DNA of 52,788 nucleotides, from NCBI GenBank assembly GCA_017515635.1, contig JAFWFO010000041.1:1-52788 (forward strand), written 5' to 3'. Both the position numbers and the translations under genes were made by a program. Source of the DNA: Selenomonadaceae bacterium (GTDB lineage Bacteria > Bacillota > Negativicutes > Selenomonadales > Selenomonadaceae). This document shows, piece after piece, positions 1-12,500 of this stretch (the stretch's first letter is position 1; every line of letters starts with the position of its first letter). The notes beneath the pieces are model-generated. The model searched no databases and had not been told where the DNA came from. It saw nothing but the letters and a program-made list of their open reading frames with translations.

Positions 1-360
1 ATACAGCCTTACAAAAGCACTGCAGGAAATAATCAAGCCGCGTGGCGTGATTTACCTCCTCAGTTTGGCAACTGGAACAGTATCTATCACAAGTTTTGCC
101 AATGGTGCGCTCCCCAATTCGTCCGCCAAGATTTCATTGCGGGCGGATATTTTTTTGACCATTTAAGGTCAAGCTCCTCGCGGATACGGGCAACAGTCGG
201 CTCGTCACGCGGCAGTAAAAACTCCAAAGTTCATGTCATCATAAACGAGAAAATGCAACTGATGAGCATAAGCTTGACCGGTGGGAATGTTCACGACAGC
301 GAACCTGTTATTGATTTATTTGCCGGCGTCAATCTTGACTCAGCTGTTATTCACTTTTAA
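1..360 (+). pseudogene. IS5-family transposase remnant (5'-truncated by the window edge, internally deleted)
   Basis: Frame 1 is open from the first base to a TAA at 358-360 (119 codons). It contains AAWRDLPPQFGNWNSIY, the hallmark of the N-terminal DUF4096 part of IS5-type transposases. Later come VGSSRGSKNSKVHV and LTGGNVHDSEPVIDL, which match the middle of the DDE catalytic domain. The DST segment carrying the first catalytic aspartate, normally between these blocks, is missing. The protein also stops before the region with the last catalytic glutamate, so this copy cannot be active. The first 31 bases repeat at the end of the window, where they are read in a different frame (YSLTKALQEI). 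A joined gene would therefore be frameshifted. Family assignment is firm; the exact IS name cannot be given. Confidence 0.75.
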
Positions 361-445
361 TTTACCAACAACCCCTAGCCTCTTCCGTTACATATTTATT
401 TTACCACAACACACAACAGAGCATCTATAAAGTTTTCAAGCAAGC

Positions 446-471
446 AAAAACCCCCGACGTTGTGTCGAGGG
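446..471 (-). terminator. Intrinsic terminator of the giant gene
   Basis: On the minus strand an 8-bp stem (CCCTCGAC pairing with GTCGGGGG, one G-U pair, 5-nt loop) is followed by TTTTT. It lies about 75 bases beyond the stop codon of the 3987-codon gene. The plus strand also shows a T7 run after the stem, so it may work weakly both ways. Apart from the transposase remnant and this hairpin, nothing is seen in 361-546. Confidence 0.8.
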
Positions 472-546
472 TTTTTTTGAGATGCGGGGCGCGAAGTCAA
501 TGCCGCGTCGCCCGCCGTTTCAGTTGACTTTCAAAGCCGACCGAAA

Positions 547-3500
547 TTATTTCTTGGTGGTTCTCTTGATAACCGAGCCGCCGTCGGAAGAAGCCGTGAC
601 GCCGAGACCGGTCGTGTCGCTGCCCGCGTTGAGGTCGCCGATTGCAGTGGTCGCAACGTCGTTGTTCATGACGTCATCGATTGACGCGCCGCCCGTAATG
701 AAGTTGTCGCTGTTGAGGAGGTCAGCTGACGGAGCGTCGGCAGTAGCAGCAGGGGTGACGCCGACCGCGTCTTTGGCAGCATTCGTAAGCGTGACGCCGG
801 AATTTTTGACGAACTTCCAAGTGAGTTTCTTGGACGCGCCGCTTGAAGTATCCCAGATTTGAATCGTGCTAAGATCTTTGAAGTCGGTGTTCTTGCAGAA
901 GGTGGCATTACTTTTAGCAGTCTGGTCGCGAACGATGTTGGTGAGGTCAACCGTGTAGTCGGTGGAACCTTCGGTGTATTTGCCGTCGCCGTCCGCGTCA
1001 ACAGTGATTTTGACTTCGAAGGTGCTCTCGCCCTTATTATCGCCGTTGTGCTTGGTGTTTGCGGTGGTGCCGATATCGAGACCGTTGACTTCAACCGAGA
1101 GGACTGTGCCGTCGACCTTGACGATGTCTTTGCCTTGCGCGTTTTGCGAAGAGGTTACATCGGTATCGTAAGCGTAGGATTTGCCTGATTTTCCGGTGTC
1201 GCTAACCTTGCTCGCCAATTTCATCTTCGTTGTGCCTTCGTAGACCGTCTTCGCGCCGATACCGAAGGACTTGATTTCCGTGTTGCCGCCTTCGATGACG
1301 TAGGTGTCGTTGCCGAGACCGCCCGCAGCAGTGCCGCCGTTGCCAATCGTGATGACATTGTTCTTGTCGTTGCCGACAACATTGGCACCGGCCGCGCCCG
1401 CAGTTATCGTGACGAGGCTCTTGTACACCGACACAGGTTTTTTACCACTGGTGTCGAGTTCGCTGAAGTCGCCCTCTGCACCGAGCACCGTGACTGCCTT
1501 CGCTTTCGCGAGAGAAGCATTGTCTGCAAGCGCGGTGTTGTTGTCATCGCTGACGAGGAAAGCTTTGGTGGTCTTGTACTTGCCTTTGTCGTCGGGCGCG
1601 GCGAGATTGAACTGCTGACCGGTTGTGATTCCTTCGACGGAGACCGAGCCGTATTCCTTAACGTCGTCATTCGACAAGGTGAGTGTCAGCCCGTTGGACG
1701 CGTCGGCTCCGACGATGTTCCAGCCGTCGGCAACCGCAAGCGTGTCATCTTTCGCCGTGAAGCTCGCAATATTGACTTGCCCGCCGTCGTAGACGAAGAA
1801 GTCTTTGCTCTTTTCAGAACCGGTGAGCGAAGCCGCAGTAGTTGCGTCGTCTACCGAAGCCGTGAGCGTCGCCTTCTTCACTCCGTCGGCTACGGAAAGT
1901 TCGCCGCCCTTGCCGAGCGTGAGGTTGTTTACTTTGCTGCCCGCAGTGAGTGTCGCCGCCTCCGTCATCTTAACGGAAGTGTACGGAGCCTTCTTGTAGT
2001 CGTCGGTGCTGAAGTTGATTTCGCCGCCGCCAAACATGGTGACGGATTTCGCCTTGCTGTCAACAAGCTGAGCAACTGTCTTTCCGCCGGCTTCGACTGT
2101 GCCGAACGTGTACGCCACGCCTTTCGGATTGGCGTCGTCCGCAATCGTGATGCCTTTGAATTTCGCGGCAGTCATGTCTTCGTCGACGTAGACGCTGAGC
2201 GAAGCACCGTCTTTAAAGCCGAAGTTAACCGTGCCGGTGCCGCCGACGCTGTCCATTGTGACGCTGAAGTTCTTGACGTCCGAAACGTTGAAGTCGTCGA
2301 GCACAATCTTGTCTTTTTCGCCGGCTTTGTAGTCGGTGATTTTGTCGTTGCCGCCGTCATAAATGAAGACGTCTGCGCCCGCGCCGCCGGTGAAGGTGTC
2401 GTTCTTCGCGGAAGCTTTGAGCGTGTCATTGCCCTTGCCGCCGATAATCTTGACATCGGTTTTGTCGCTGCCGCCGCCGATGAGAGTGAAGTTGCCTTTT
2501 GGAAGATCACTCGCGTCGATGAGGCTGTAAATTCCGTTGGTGTCCTCAAATTTAGCAATGGTCTTCTTGCCGTTGAGTTCACCCTTGTAAGCCGAAGTGA
2601 GCGTGATTTCTTGAGCCGTGCCGCCGACGACCGAGGAAGTGATTTTGTCGGTTTGGAAGGTGTAGGCGCGCACCGAGTCGTTGCCGCCCTGGATTTTGAG
2701 CTTGTAGCCGTCCGCGTAGGGGTCAACGCCCTTAAACGTGACTTTGTTGGAGTCGTTGAACGTCAGGACGAAATCTGAGCCATTCATGGTCGCGTCGTTC
2801 AAAGCGAAGTTTTCGTCGACGAAGAGCAAGTCTGTGCCGTTAATAGAATCTCCCGAACCGAAGGCCTCAATCGTAGTGCTGTCGGCTTCGCTGACGCTGA
2901 AAGTATCGTTGCCCTTGCCGCCGACCAAGCTGTTGTTGCCTGCGCCGCCGTCGAGGAGGTCGCCCTTCGTGCCCGCAACGAGCATGTCATTGCCCGTGCC
3001 GCCGTAGAGTTTCAAGTTTGCCTTATCATTGCCCTCGTTCGTGAGGTAGCTGTTGTTGTTGTTGGCGATGATGCTTGCGCCCGACGTGGTGACTTGGTGC
3101 GCGTCAATCGTCTTGAGATCTGGGTAAGACGTCTGGTTCGCGTTGAAGGAGGTGACGCCCGCATCGAGAGTGATTGCCGTCACTTTTGTCGGGTCGTTAT
3201 CGTCGGTGTTGCCGCGTGCCGCGACAAATGCGGTGGTGACTGAATCGCCGCCGTTCGTGAACTCGATGTTCTTGTCCGTGCCGTCTTTGATGATGAGCGT
3301 GTTGGTTGCGCCGCCTTCGACCGAGAAGCTGAGTTTGGCGTCGTAGCCCTCGGCAGAAATGGTCGTGTACTTGCCGAAGCCTGTTGTGTCGATAAAGATC
3401 GAGTCGGTGCCCATCACATAGTCGACAATTGTAACATCACTGCCGCCCATGACGCTGAAGATATCTTTGCCTTCGCCGCCCGCGACCGAAGCGTTTGCCG

Positions 3501-6500
3501 ACGTGGTGAGCGTGTCGTCGAGCTTGCCGCCGAGAGCCGCGCCGCCTTTGTTGAGCGTGAGGCTGTAAGCTTTGTCTTCGACTTTCGAGGCGTCGAGGGT
3601 GGTGGCGGCCGCCGTCGCGGTGAGCGTCGTGTATGCTTTAATCGCCGCGAGATCGTAGTTGCCTGCCGCGAGGACGCTTGCTTCCTGACCAATGCCGACG
3701 ATGTTGTTCGCGAAGGTGTAAGCCACGCCGCCGGTGTTCAGGCTGTCCGCGATGTTAATTGCGCCCGTGACGGAATCGGTGATTGCGATGTTTTCAAACG
3801 TAAGCTCGCCACTGCCGAACGCAAGTTTAACCGTGCCGACGCTGGCATTTCCGCTGACCGCAACGCCCGTGAGGTCTTTGGCGAAGTTGAATTCCGCGCC
3901 GAGCGAAACTTTGTCAGACGAATCGTAGTTTGTGACGACGTCTTTGCCCGCCGTGTAAATGAACGTGTCCGCCTTGCCTTCCGCGCCCGTGAATTGGTCG
4001 TTGCCCGCGCCGCCAATGAAGGTGTTGCCGCCAGCCGCAGAGCCGTCAATCGAAACGCCGCCGGTTACCGCCGAAGCATCGATGCTGGTCGCCGCAGTGT
4101 TCTGAGCGACGATGTTTTTAATGTTCGCCGCCGCAACGTAGCCTTTGTCGTTTGCGAAGTTCGACAGAAGCGTAACGCTGTCGTCGCCGAGGACATAGCC
4201 CTCTTTGCCGTAAGTGTAGTTGGAAACTGCCGCGCCCGCGCTGTCGAAGACGTTGACCGCCACAGAATTCACACTGTCGCGGAACGCGTCTTGGAGCGTG
4301 ATTTTGTTCGCGTTGCTGAGCGTGAAGATGAGGTTGTCGCCATCAATTGCAGTCGAGGCGATTGAAGCGTCGGCGCCGAATTTAATCGAGTCGGTGCTCG
4401 TGAAGCCGGCGATTACGTCGTTGCCCGCGCTCCAAACGAAGACGTCGTTGCCCGCGCCGCCGACCAAGCTGTCGTCGCCCGCGCCGCCGTCGAGCGTGTC
4501 GCCCTTCGTGCCCGCGATAAGCGTGTCGTTAGCTTTGCCGCCGATGAGTTTCAAGCTTGCGCCGCTGACACTCGCCGCGTTCGTGAGATAGCTCGCAACA
4601 TTTTCGTTGGCAGTGATTTCCGCGCCCGCAACGGTGACTTTGTGCGCGTCAATCGAAGCGAGATTCGTGTAAGATGTCTGGTTCGCGTCGAAGGAGGTGA
4701 CGCCCGCGTCAAGTGTGATTGCCGTCACTTTTTCCGGATCGTTACTGTCGATTTCGCCGCGTGCCGACTTGAATGCGGTGAACTCCTCGCCGCCGTTCGT
4801 GAACGTGATGTTCTTGTCGGTGCCGTCTTTGATGATGAGCGTGTGCGTGCCGCCTTCGACCGAGAAGTTGAGTTTGGCGTCGTAGCCGTCGGCCGAAATG
4901 GTCGTGTACTTGCCGAAGCCTGTTGTGTCGACAAAGATCGAGTCGGTGCCCGTCACATAGTCGACGATTGTAACATCACTGCCGCCCATGACGCTGAAGA
5001 CATCTTTGCCTTCGCCGCCCGCGACCGAAGCTTTGTCTGCAAACGCGGCGAGTGTGTCGTCGCCCGCGCCGCCGAGAAGCGAAGTCGTCGCCGCGCCGCC
5101 CATGATGCTGACGTTATTGGCTTTGCTTGCGTCAACCGCCGTGATACTGTCGGCAACTTTAAGAGCGACATCGGAGCCGAGAACCGTAGTTGTCGTGCCT
5201 TCGGTCACGGTGTTCGTGGTGAAGGTGTACGGTTTGCCGTTGATGTTGATTGCGCTGCTCGTGACGGAATCGGGGATTGAGATGTTTTCAAACGTGAGCT
5301 CGCCACTGCCGAACGTGAGTTTGACTGTGCCGACGCTGGCATTTTCAGTGACCGCAACGCCCGTGAGGCTTTCGGCGAAGTCGAAGCCCGCGCCGAGCAA
5401 AACTTTGTCGGTAGTCGATTCGTAGTTGGTGACGACGTCTTTGCCCGCCGTGTAGACGAAGGTGTCCGCCTTGCCTTCCGCGCCCGTGAATTGGTCGTTG
5501 CCCGCGCCGCCAATGAAGGTGTTGCCGCCAGCCGCAGAGCCGTCAATCGAAACGCCGCCGGTTACCGCCGAAGCATCGATGCTTGTCGCCGCAGTGTTCT
5601 GAGCGATGATATTTTTGATGTTCGCCGCCGCGACGTAGCCTTTGTCGTTCGCGAAGTTCGACAGAAGCGTAACGCTGTCGTCGCCGAGGACATAGCCGTC
5701 TTTGCCGTAGGTGTAATTGGAAACGGCCGCGCCCGCGCTGTCGAAGACTGCAACTGCCACGCTGTCCACGGTCTTGAACGCGTCTTGGAGCGTGATTTTG
5801 TTCCCGTTGTTGAGCGTAAATCCAATGTCGTTGCCGTTGATTGCAGTCAACGAGATTGCCGCGTCGCCGCCGAGTTTGAGCGAGTCAATGTTCTCTGCTT
5901 CGACGGATTCTTTCGCCGCCGTCGACGTGAAGTCGGTGACGGTGAGGTTGCCCGCCGTGTAGACGAAGACATCGTTGCCCGCGCCGCCCGTGACGGTGTC
6001 ATTGCCTTCTTTGCCGTCAATCACGTCTGCATATTTGGTGCCGACGATTGAGTTGTTGTTTGCGTTGCCTTCGATAACGAATCCCGCGTTGCCGCTCGCA
6101 ATCGAGTAAGCCGAGGCGTCGACCGTGACGATTGTTCCTGCCGCGTTGTTGACTGCGTATTCATGCGCGCCGACCGAAGCTCCGACGAACGACGAGTTCA
6201 GCGAAACGCTCGTGCCTTCCGCGTTGAATGTGAACATCGAGGCATCGACGTCGAGTTTTGTTGCCGATTCGACACTGCCGTTGACGAAGTTGAGTTCCTG
6301 ACCTTTCGCGCCGGTGATGAGGAGCGTGTTGCCGTCGGCCTTCGTGACGAGGACATCGTTTCCGTCGAAGCTGTAAGTGTAGGCGCCCGCGTCCTGAATC
6401 TTGAGCCCTTCGACAAAGTTGACGGAATCGTTGCCCGCGCTCCAAATGACCGTGCCGGGAGCCGTCGCGTTGATGACATCGTCGCCGTCGCCGCCGTTGA

Positions 6501-9500
6501 CGCTTGCGCCCGCGCTGCCGAGAGTGATGACGTCGTCGCCCGCGCCTGCGTTGACGAATGCCGCCGCCGCGACGTTGATGAAGTCTTTGCCCGCGCCCGT
6601 GTCGACACTTGCATTGTCCGCCGTGACGTTGATTGTGTCGCCGTCTGCTGTGCCCGTGAGTTTGATTGCGGCCGCCACGTCGACAGCGTATTTGCCGTCG
6701 TTGTTGTCGATTGCCAAGCCGTCCGCTCCGGCAATGCTCGCTTTGGAAATTGTGACGACTCCGTCTTTGAACGCAAGCTCAGTGTCGATTGAGGCAACGC
6801 TCTCTGCCAAGCCGTCGAGTGCGAACTGTCTCGCGCCCGCGACCGATGCTTTATACGTGAAGGAGGTAATCGGCGTGGTAACGTCGTCTGCCTTTTCGTG
6901 AGCAATCTGGTAATAAGCATCCGTGTCCGTCTTGAAAGTCGCCTTGCCCGATTCGACAGACCATTTGCCTTCTCCGGACATCGGCGGAGCTTCCAGAGCG
7001 GCGACCGAACCTTGCACGTCGCTGCCGAGCACGAAGGTGTAATTGCCGTAGTAATTGTCTTCCTGGTATTCTTTTTCGCCGAGATTTTCCGCAACACCGA
7101 TTGAGACGACGTCATTGTTCGCGGTGGAGAAGAGATCCGTGTTGTTGACGGTGAAGGTGAAGTCGGTGTACACCGAGTCTTTTGCGCCCTCGCCTGTGCC
7201 TTTTTCGGTTCTTTCCGTCGTCGTGACTGTAAACGCCTTGTCGAGCGCATCCGTGGAAATGCTGTCCGTCTTCAAGCCGTTGATGTTGAACGTCTGACCG
7301 CCAACATCATTGTGATATTTGAAGGACGTGACGCTTGCGTAAGTTCCTTCCCCTGCCGTGTAGAACGAGGCGATGGAATCGGTTTTGTAGGTGGCAAAGC
7401 CTTCGCCTTCGGCAACGCTCGTGAATCCGCCTTTAAGCAATTCACCGGTCGTCGCAATGCTGTCTTCGCCCGTCGTCACGAGTGTGAGTTTGTAATTCTT
7501 GCTGTCGTCTTTCGTGTCGGTGAGCGTGAGATCTTTGCCGTCGAGAGCACCCGCATTCACGCTGACATTGATGACGTCGCCGGAAGCCACCGAATCGATT
7601 GTGAGGACTGTCTTACCGTCTTTCTTCAACGCGGCAAGTGCGTCTTCCGTGCCCTTAGCAAACGTCAAGTCATCCGTCTTAATGCCCGTGAGCTCGAACG
7701 TCGACTGTGTGGATTCATAATATTTGAATGTGGCGCCCGACTCGATTGAGGCCGTATCGAGACCCGCAGTCTTGCCCGCAGAAACGTAGCTCCAAATGCT
7801 TGCGCTGTCGCCCGTGCCTAACGAGAATTTTTCGTCGGCGTCTGCAGCCAAGCTGTTGCTGAAGCTTGCGTCGTTGATTGTGAGCGTCGGGTCGTCGGTT
7901 TTATCATCGGGAGTAGTGTCAACAACCGTGACCGTGAAATTAATATCCTTAGCGTCAGCGGGGAGTGCGACCGCCGTGGGAATGACTTCGTATTTCGCGT
8001 TCGCCGATTCGTTGACGTCGGTGTCGGGGTCGTCTGCAACCGCGGCGGTGTATTTAATCGTGAAGAGCAAAGTTGCGGGTTTGCTTTCGACGGCTTTGGT
8101 GCTGACGGTGTAGAGGTCGTCTTCTTCTTGTATGACCGTGAGTTCGCCCGTGATTTCAGGATTCAGTCCCGTGAAGGTGAGCACGTCGCGAGGTCCTTCG
8201 GAGAAAGTGATCGTGGTTTTGGTTTCAGTTGTGGCTTCGGTGTAGATGCCGCCCGTCGCACTCGCCGGCTTGAAGGTGAGCGTACCGCTGTCGAGTTTCG
8301 CGCTCGAGGCAAGCGGCAGACTTGCCGGGATGTACTTGTCTCCAAACGCTGCTATGTACTCTTCTTTTTGTTCCCCATCGTATTTAGCCAATTCCGCTTC
8401 GTATTCTGCTTTGGTGAGGATATCAAGATTGTATGTGGCGGTGTTGCCTTCAACCGGAGTGAGTTGGAGATCTTCGCCGATTGCGTTGCCGGCTGCGTCA
8501 ACAAGCGCGTTCTTGTACACACGGAATACAGCGTTACCGCTTTCATCTTTGGCGAAGACAACATCGGTTCCGAGCGTAAGACCGCCGGCTTTCAGGCCGC
8601 TGACCGTGAAGAGATCTGTGGCGTCCTCCGCCCCGTTGTAGATGATAGAATGATCGTCGTCCGCGATTGTGAAGTAGCCGTAGTGCCCCGCCGATTTGTA
8701 GGTGTAAGTCGCGGATTTGGCATCAGCCGCAGTGTTCTCCGCCGCAGTGAAAGTTGCGTCCTGGTATGTAGCCTGCGATTCTTGGTAGTAGAAGCCGGTT
8801 CCTTCTGCAGTTTCTACATCGTCGTTGTAAGCCGGCAGCTGGAGCCTCATTACATCAAGGTCTTTCGCGGTAGCGGAGGTGGCGTCCGTGCCGTCGAGGT
8901 CAATGTTGCTCAGCGTGATGAACGTTGGGTTATCCGTCTTATTCGTCGCGTCAATATTTCCGAAAGCGGCTTTCGTCAGAGTAACTACGCCGACGTTTTC
9001 TCCGGTCGGATTACCTTGTCCGTCTTGCGGCTCGACAGTGCTGAAAGTGAAGTACTTGTTGATGTCGTTGACCGCGCCGTCGGTGATGTCGGAGGTTGCA
9101 ACCTGCAAGCCGCTGAGCGTGAAGCCGTATTTGCCGACCGCGTCGGTGAAGGTGTAGGTGTGAGTGTTTCCACCCGCCGTGTCGGTGATGTAAGACGACT
9201 TGTGCTTCGAGACGTAATTGAAGGTGCCGTCTTTGTTCTTCGTGAGTTCGGCAGCTACATCCTCGGATTCGTTCGTCGAATAGACGTTTTTTTCTGCGTC
9301 CATGAATTTGATAGAGGCGTTGAATTCATTGAACGTCGCTTTGACGGGGGTGCCGCCTTCTTCTGTCGTCATGGTCGCCGTGTCGAAAGTGTCGGAAGTC
9401 AAGCGAACCGCGAAATTTTCAGGTCGGGTCTCTTCAGTAGCGAGCGCACCTTCTGTGGTGACTGCGTAATATTTGTCTTTGTTTTGGTCGAGGACATACG

Positions 9501-12500
9501 CCGGAGGGTCAGTCTCCGGATATAATCCAGCGATACTATCAAGTGTGCGGAATTTATCATCAGTCACGCCGGAAGTATCGTATTTGCCGGTTTTGGTGTC
9601 GTATGTCGCGTAGCCGATTAAGCAATAATTTCCCTTATGTGTCGCACTAGTATCCGACTCAGACGCTTCGACGTAGACAGGAACCAGATTGCCGTTGTCG
9701 ACAGGTTGGGGAATACCATAAGCGGTGTTCAGCTGATTCTCAGTGGTGTCGCTTGTCAGGTTTTCGAGCGTGATGAGAGGCTCCTTGCTGCCCGCCTTAT
9801 CTTTGAGCTGAAATTCGGCATAGTAGGCTGCCGTATTCGTAACCTTGCCCCATACTTTACCGTATTCAGCGGAATAGAAGGTGAACTTGCCGGCGATAGG
9901 ATTGTTGTTATCGTCGGTGTCTTGTATCCACTGTGCACCGGCCTCGAGCTGGCCTTGGGTCAAATCGGTCGTGTCGATCGCGACAGTCGTACCCTCTGCC
10001 GCCTCGACGGAAATCTTAGTTGCGCCTTCGGCGATGACAGCGTCGATCGGCTTGAAGGTGATCTTGCCGTCGTCGTCGCAATCGAACATGTCTGCGGTGA
10101 GTACGGCATCCGCCGCCAAGCCGGTGAGTTTGAGTTCTTCGCCGCCTGTAGTTGTCCACGTGTACTCCTTGGTGTTTTCGTTGTACACATAGTTCGAAGT
10201 TTTGCCGAGCGTGACGGTGTGCTTTTCTGTTGAACTATCGTATGTTCCCACGAGCTCTGTTGTGTCGGCGGTGGTGGTGGTGTCAATCGAAACGTCGACC
10301 GCTGCACCGCTCGAGTTCTTAACCGAAATGGGGGAGTGTTCGGTGTCAAGAGCCCCTGCCTTGAGATAAACTTTCGGTCCCGTCGTTCCCGTGAGGTCGA
10401 CGAAAACATCGCCGGCAGTGGTCGCGTCGTATGCGCTGCCGGTTGCTGTGCTGTCGCTGACTGTAACTTTGGTGATATCGCTCTTGAGACCGGTGATTGT
10501 CAAAGTCGTTGCAGCCACTTCAGGGGTGTACTTCCATTCAGTATCGTCGTCTTTGGTTTTTTTGACGTAATCGTTGACGGCGGTCGAAGTGTAGGTGTAA
10601 TCGTCGGTTTCCTCGGTGGTAATTGCCTCCAACTTTGCCGCCGTTACAGGAAGTGTCGTCTCGTCTTTCGCTAAAACCTGCTTGGCAGTGAAAGCGTCGC
10701 CCGTTTCGGTCTCGGCGATTGCGAAACCGAACGAGAAGCCGGCATTTTTAGGGTCTGCAAAGGTGATTGTCTGCTCTTTAGTCGTGTCGATTGCGGATTT
10801 GCTGACGGTGACCAGATTGTTTTCGGCGTCAACATTGAAAGCAGCCAGCAGAGTCTCCTTAGAGGTCTCCGACGTAAAGTTCAAGCCCGTTGCGGTGAAT
10901 GTTTCGCCGCCGGTGGTAGCAGCATTGTACGTGACGCTCACTGTTTGAGCAGCAGCCGGCACGACATAGCCCGCTGTCGTTTGTGCCGCCGTGTACGTGA
11001 GGACATTGTTATTATCGACACTTGCATTGGTAGGCGTCGTCGTAGATTCGCTGACACCGTCGCCGAGAGCAACTTCGATATTCTTGCCGTCGGTTGTCGC
11101 GACGCTGAACTCACCATTGTTAAGCGCGTCGGAACTGAACGTGAACTTGATGTTATCGCCAGTGTTGTCGACTTGGATTTCTTTGCCGTCGCCGACGCTT
11201 TCGATGGTCAAGCCACTCTGCAAGTTGGTGAATGTGTACGCTTTGCCGGCAACCGCCCCTTTGTACTCGAGTGAAGTGACGGTGTCGGTTTGGTCGCCCT
11301 GATCCCAGTACTCTTTGTTACCTTCCGTCGTGTAGGTGTATTTGCCCGATGTGTTATTATCTTCGACCAATGACGGATCAATGGCGGCTTTGGCTGCGGT
11401 CGTCGTTACGCCGGTGGTGTCGAATTTCGCGTTGGTTGCCGTTGCTTCGCCGGTGGCATTCTTCAGCTCGATTTTGCCTTCTGTCGGCAAGGTCAAGCCG
11501 CTCAAAGCGACGATGTAGGGGTCGTTTGCTTCGCCGGTGCCTGAGACTATATCAGTGGCAGGTGCGCTGGTGAAGCCGACCAACTGGAACTGCGCGGTGT
11601 TGGCGACTTCTATCGTGCGGGTGTAGGTGTAGCCCACCTGGTCCGAGCCTGCGAACTTGTTGCCCGAAGTTTGGCCGCCCGCCATGTAGGTGAAGGTAGT
11701 GCTCGATGACTCTTGGATCCACTCCGGAATTTCCTTCGGTGTCGTCAAGTTGATGTCCGCTTCAACAGTCACGCTGCCTGTCGTCTCGATGTTTGCGGTG
11801 CCCGTCGCGTTGTCTGCAAAGAGACCGTCTTTGAATGTCGCCGTTGTGCCGGCGGTGGTGATGACAGTCGATGTGTATTGGTTATTTTGACCCTCAACAG
11901 CGGTGAAAGCACCATCTGCGAAAGAGTCGGTCGTCGACATGGTTACAGAGCCTTCGGTTGTTTTGTTGATCGTTTTTTCGGTGTCAGTGCCTTCGGTCGG
12001 GTGAATCCAGCCGACGGAACATGTGGCGGTGTATGTCTTTGTTGTTGTGCCTTGTTCGTCCGTAGTTTCCGTTTTCGTCCAGTTGTCCCACTTGGGTGCG
12101 TCGGCGTCGTCAATGGCGAGGGCGTACTGGTTGCCGTCTCCATCGGGTGTAATATCACTGATTGTGATTGAGTTGCCCGTTGCAATCGCCAAGACTTTAG
12201 TGGACAGCGTGACGGTAACAGGTGCCTCAAGCTCCTCAGGGGTGACGGTGAAGACGTCGTTAGCCGGAGTGTAGCCGGTCTCCAGCTTGTACTTATTGTT
12301 GCCTATTGTGATGTCGCCGCTGTCGTTTGGAGTCAGCTCTTGGAGAGAGAGAGTGCCTGCGCCGTCCGTCGCGTAGACGTAGTATTTGTTCTCTGTATCA
12401 CCATTTTTTTGGATGTGGTAGGAGCTATTGCCCGTATCAGCCTCAGTGTACTCGACCTTTAAGATCGCACTGTCAAGACCTGTGAGTTGAAAGTTGTAAG

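Noticed and set aside
8128..9525. 465-codon open frame on the plus strand opposite the giant gene, and similar ones at 1777-2778 and 4642-5280
   Set aside because: They are antisense to a strongly biased, stop-poor coding frame, show no ribosome sites or domains, and are rich in Arg, Val and Glu as expected for shadows.
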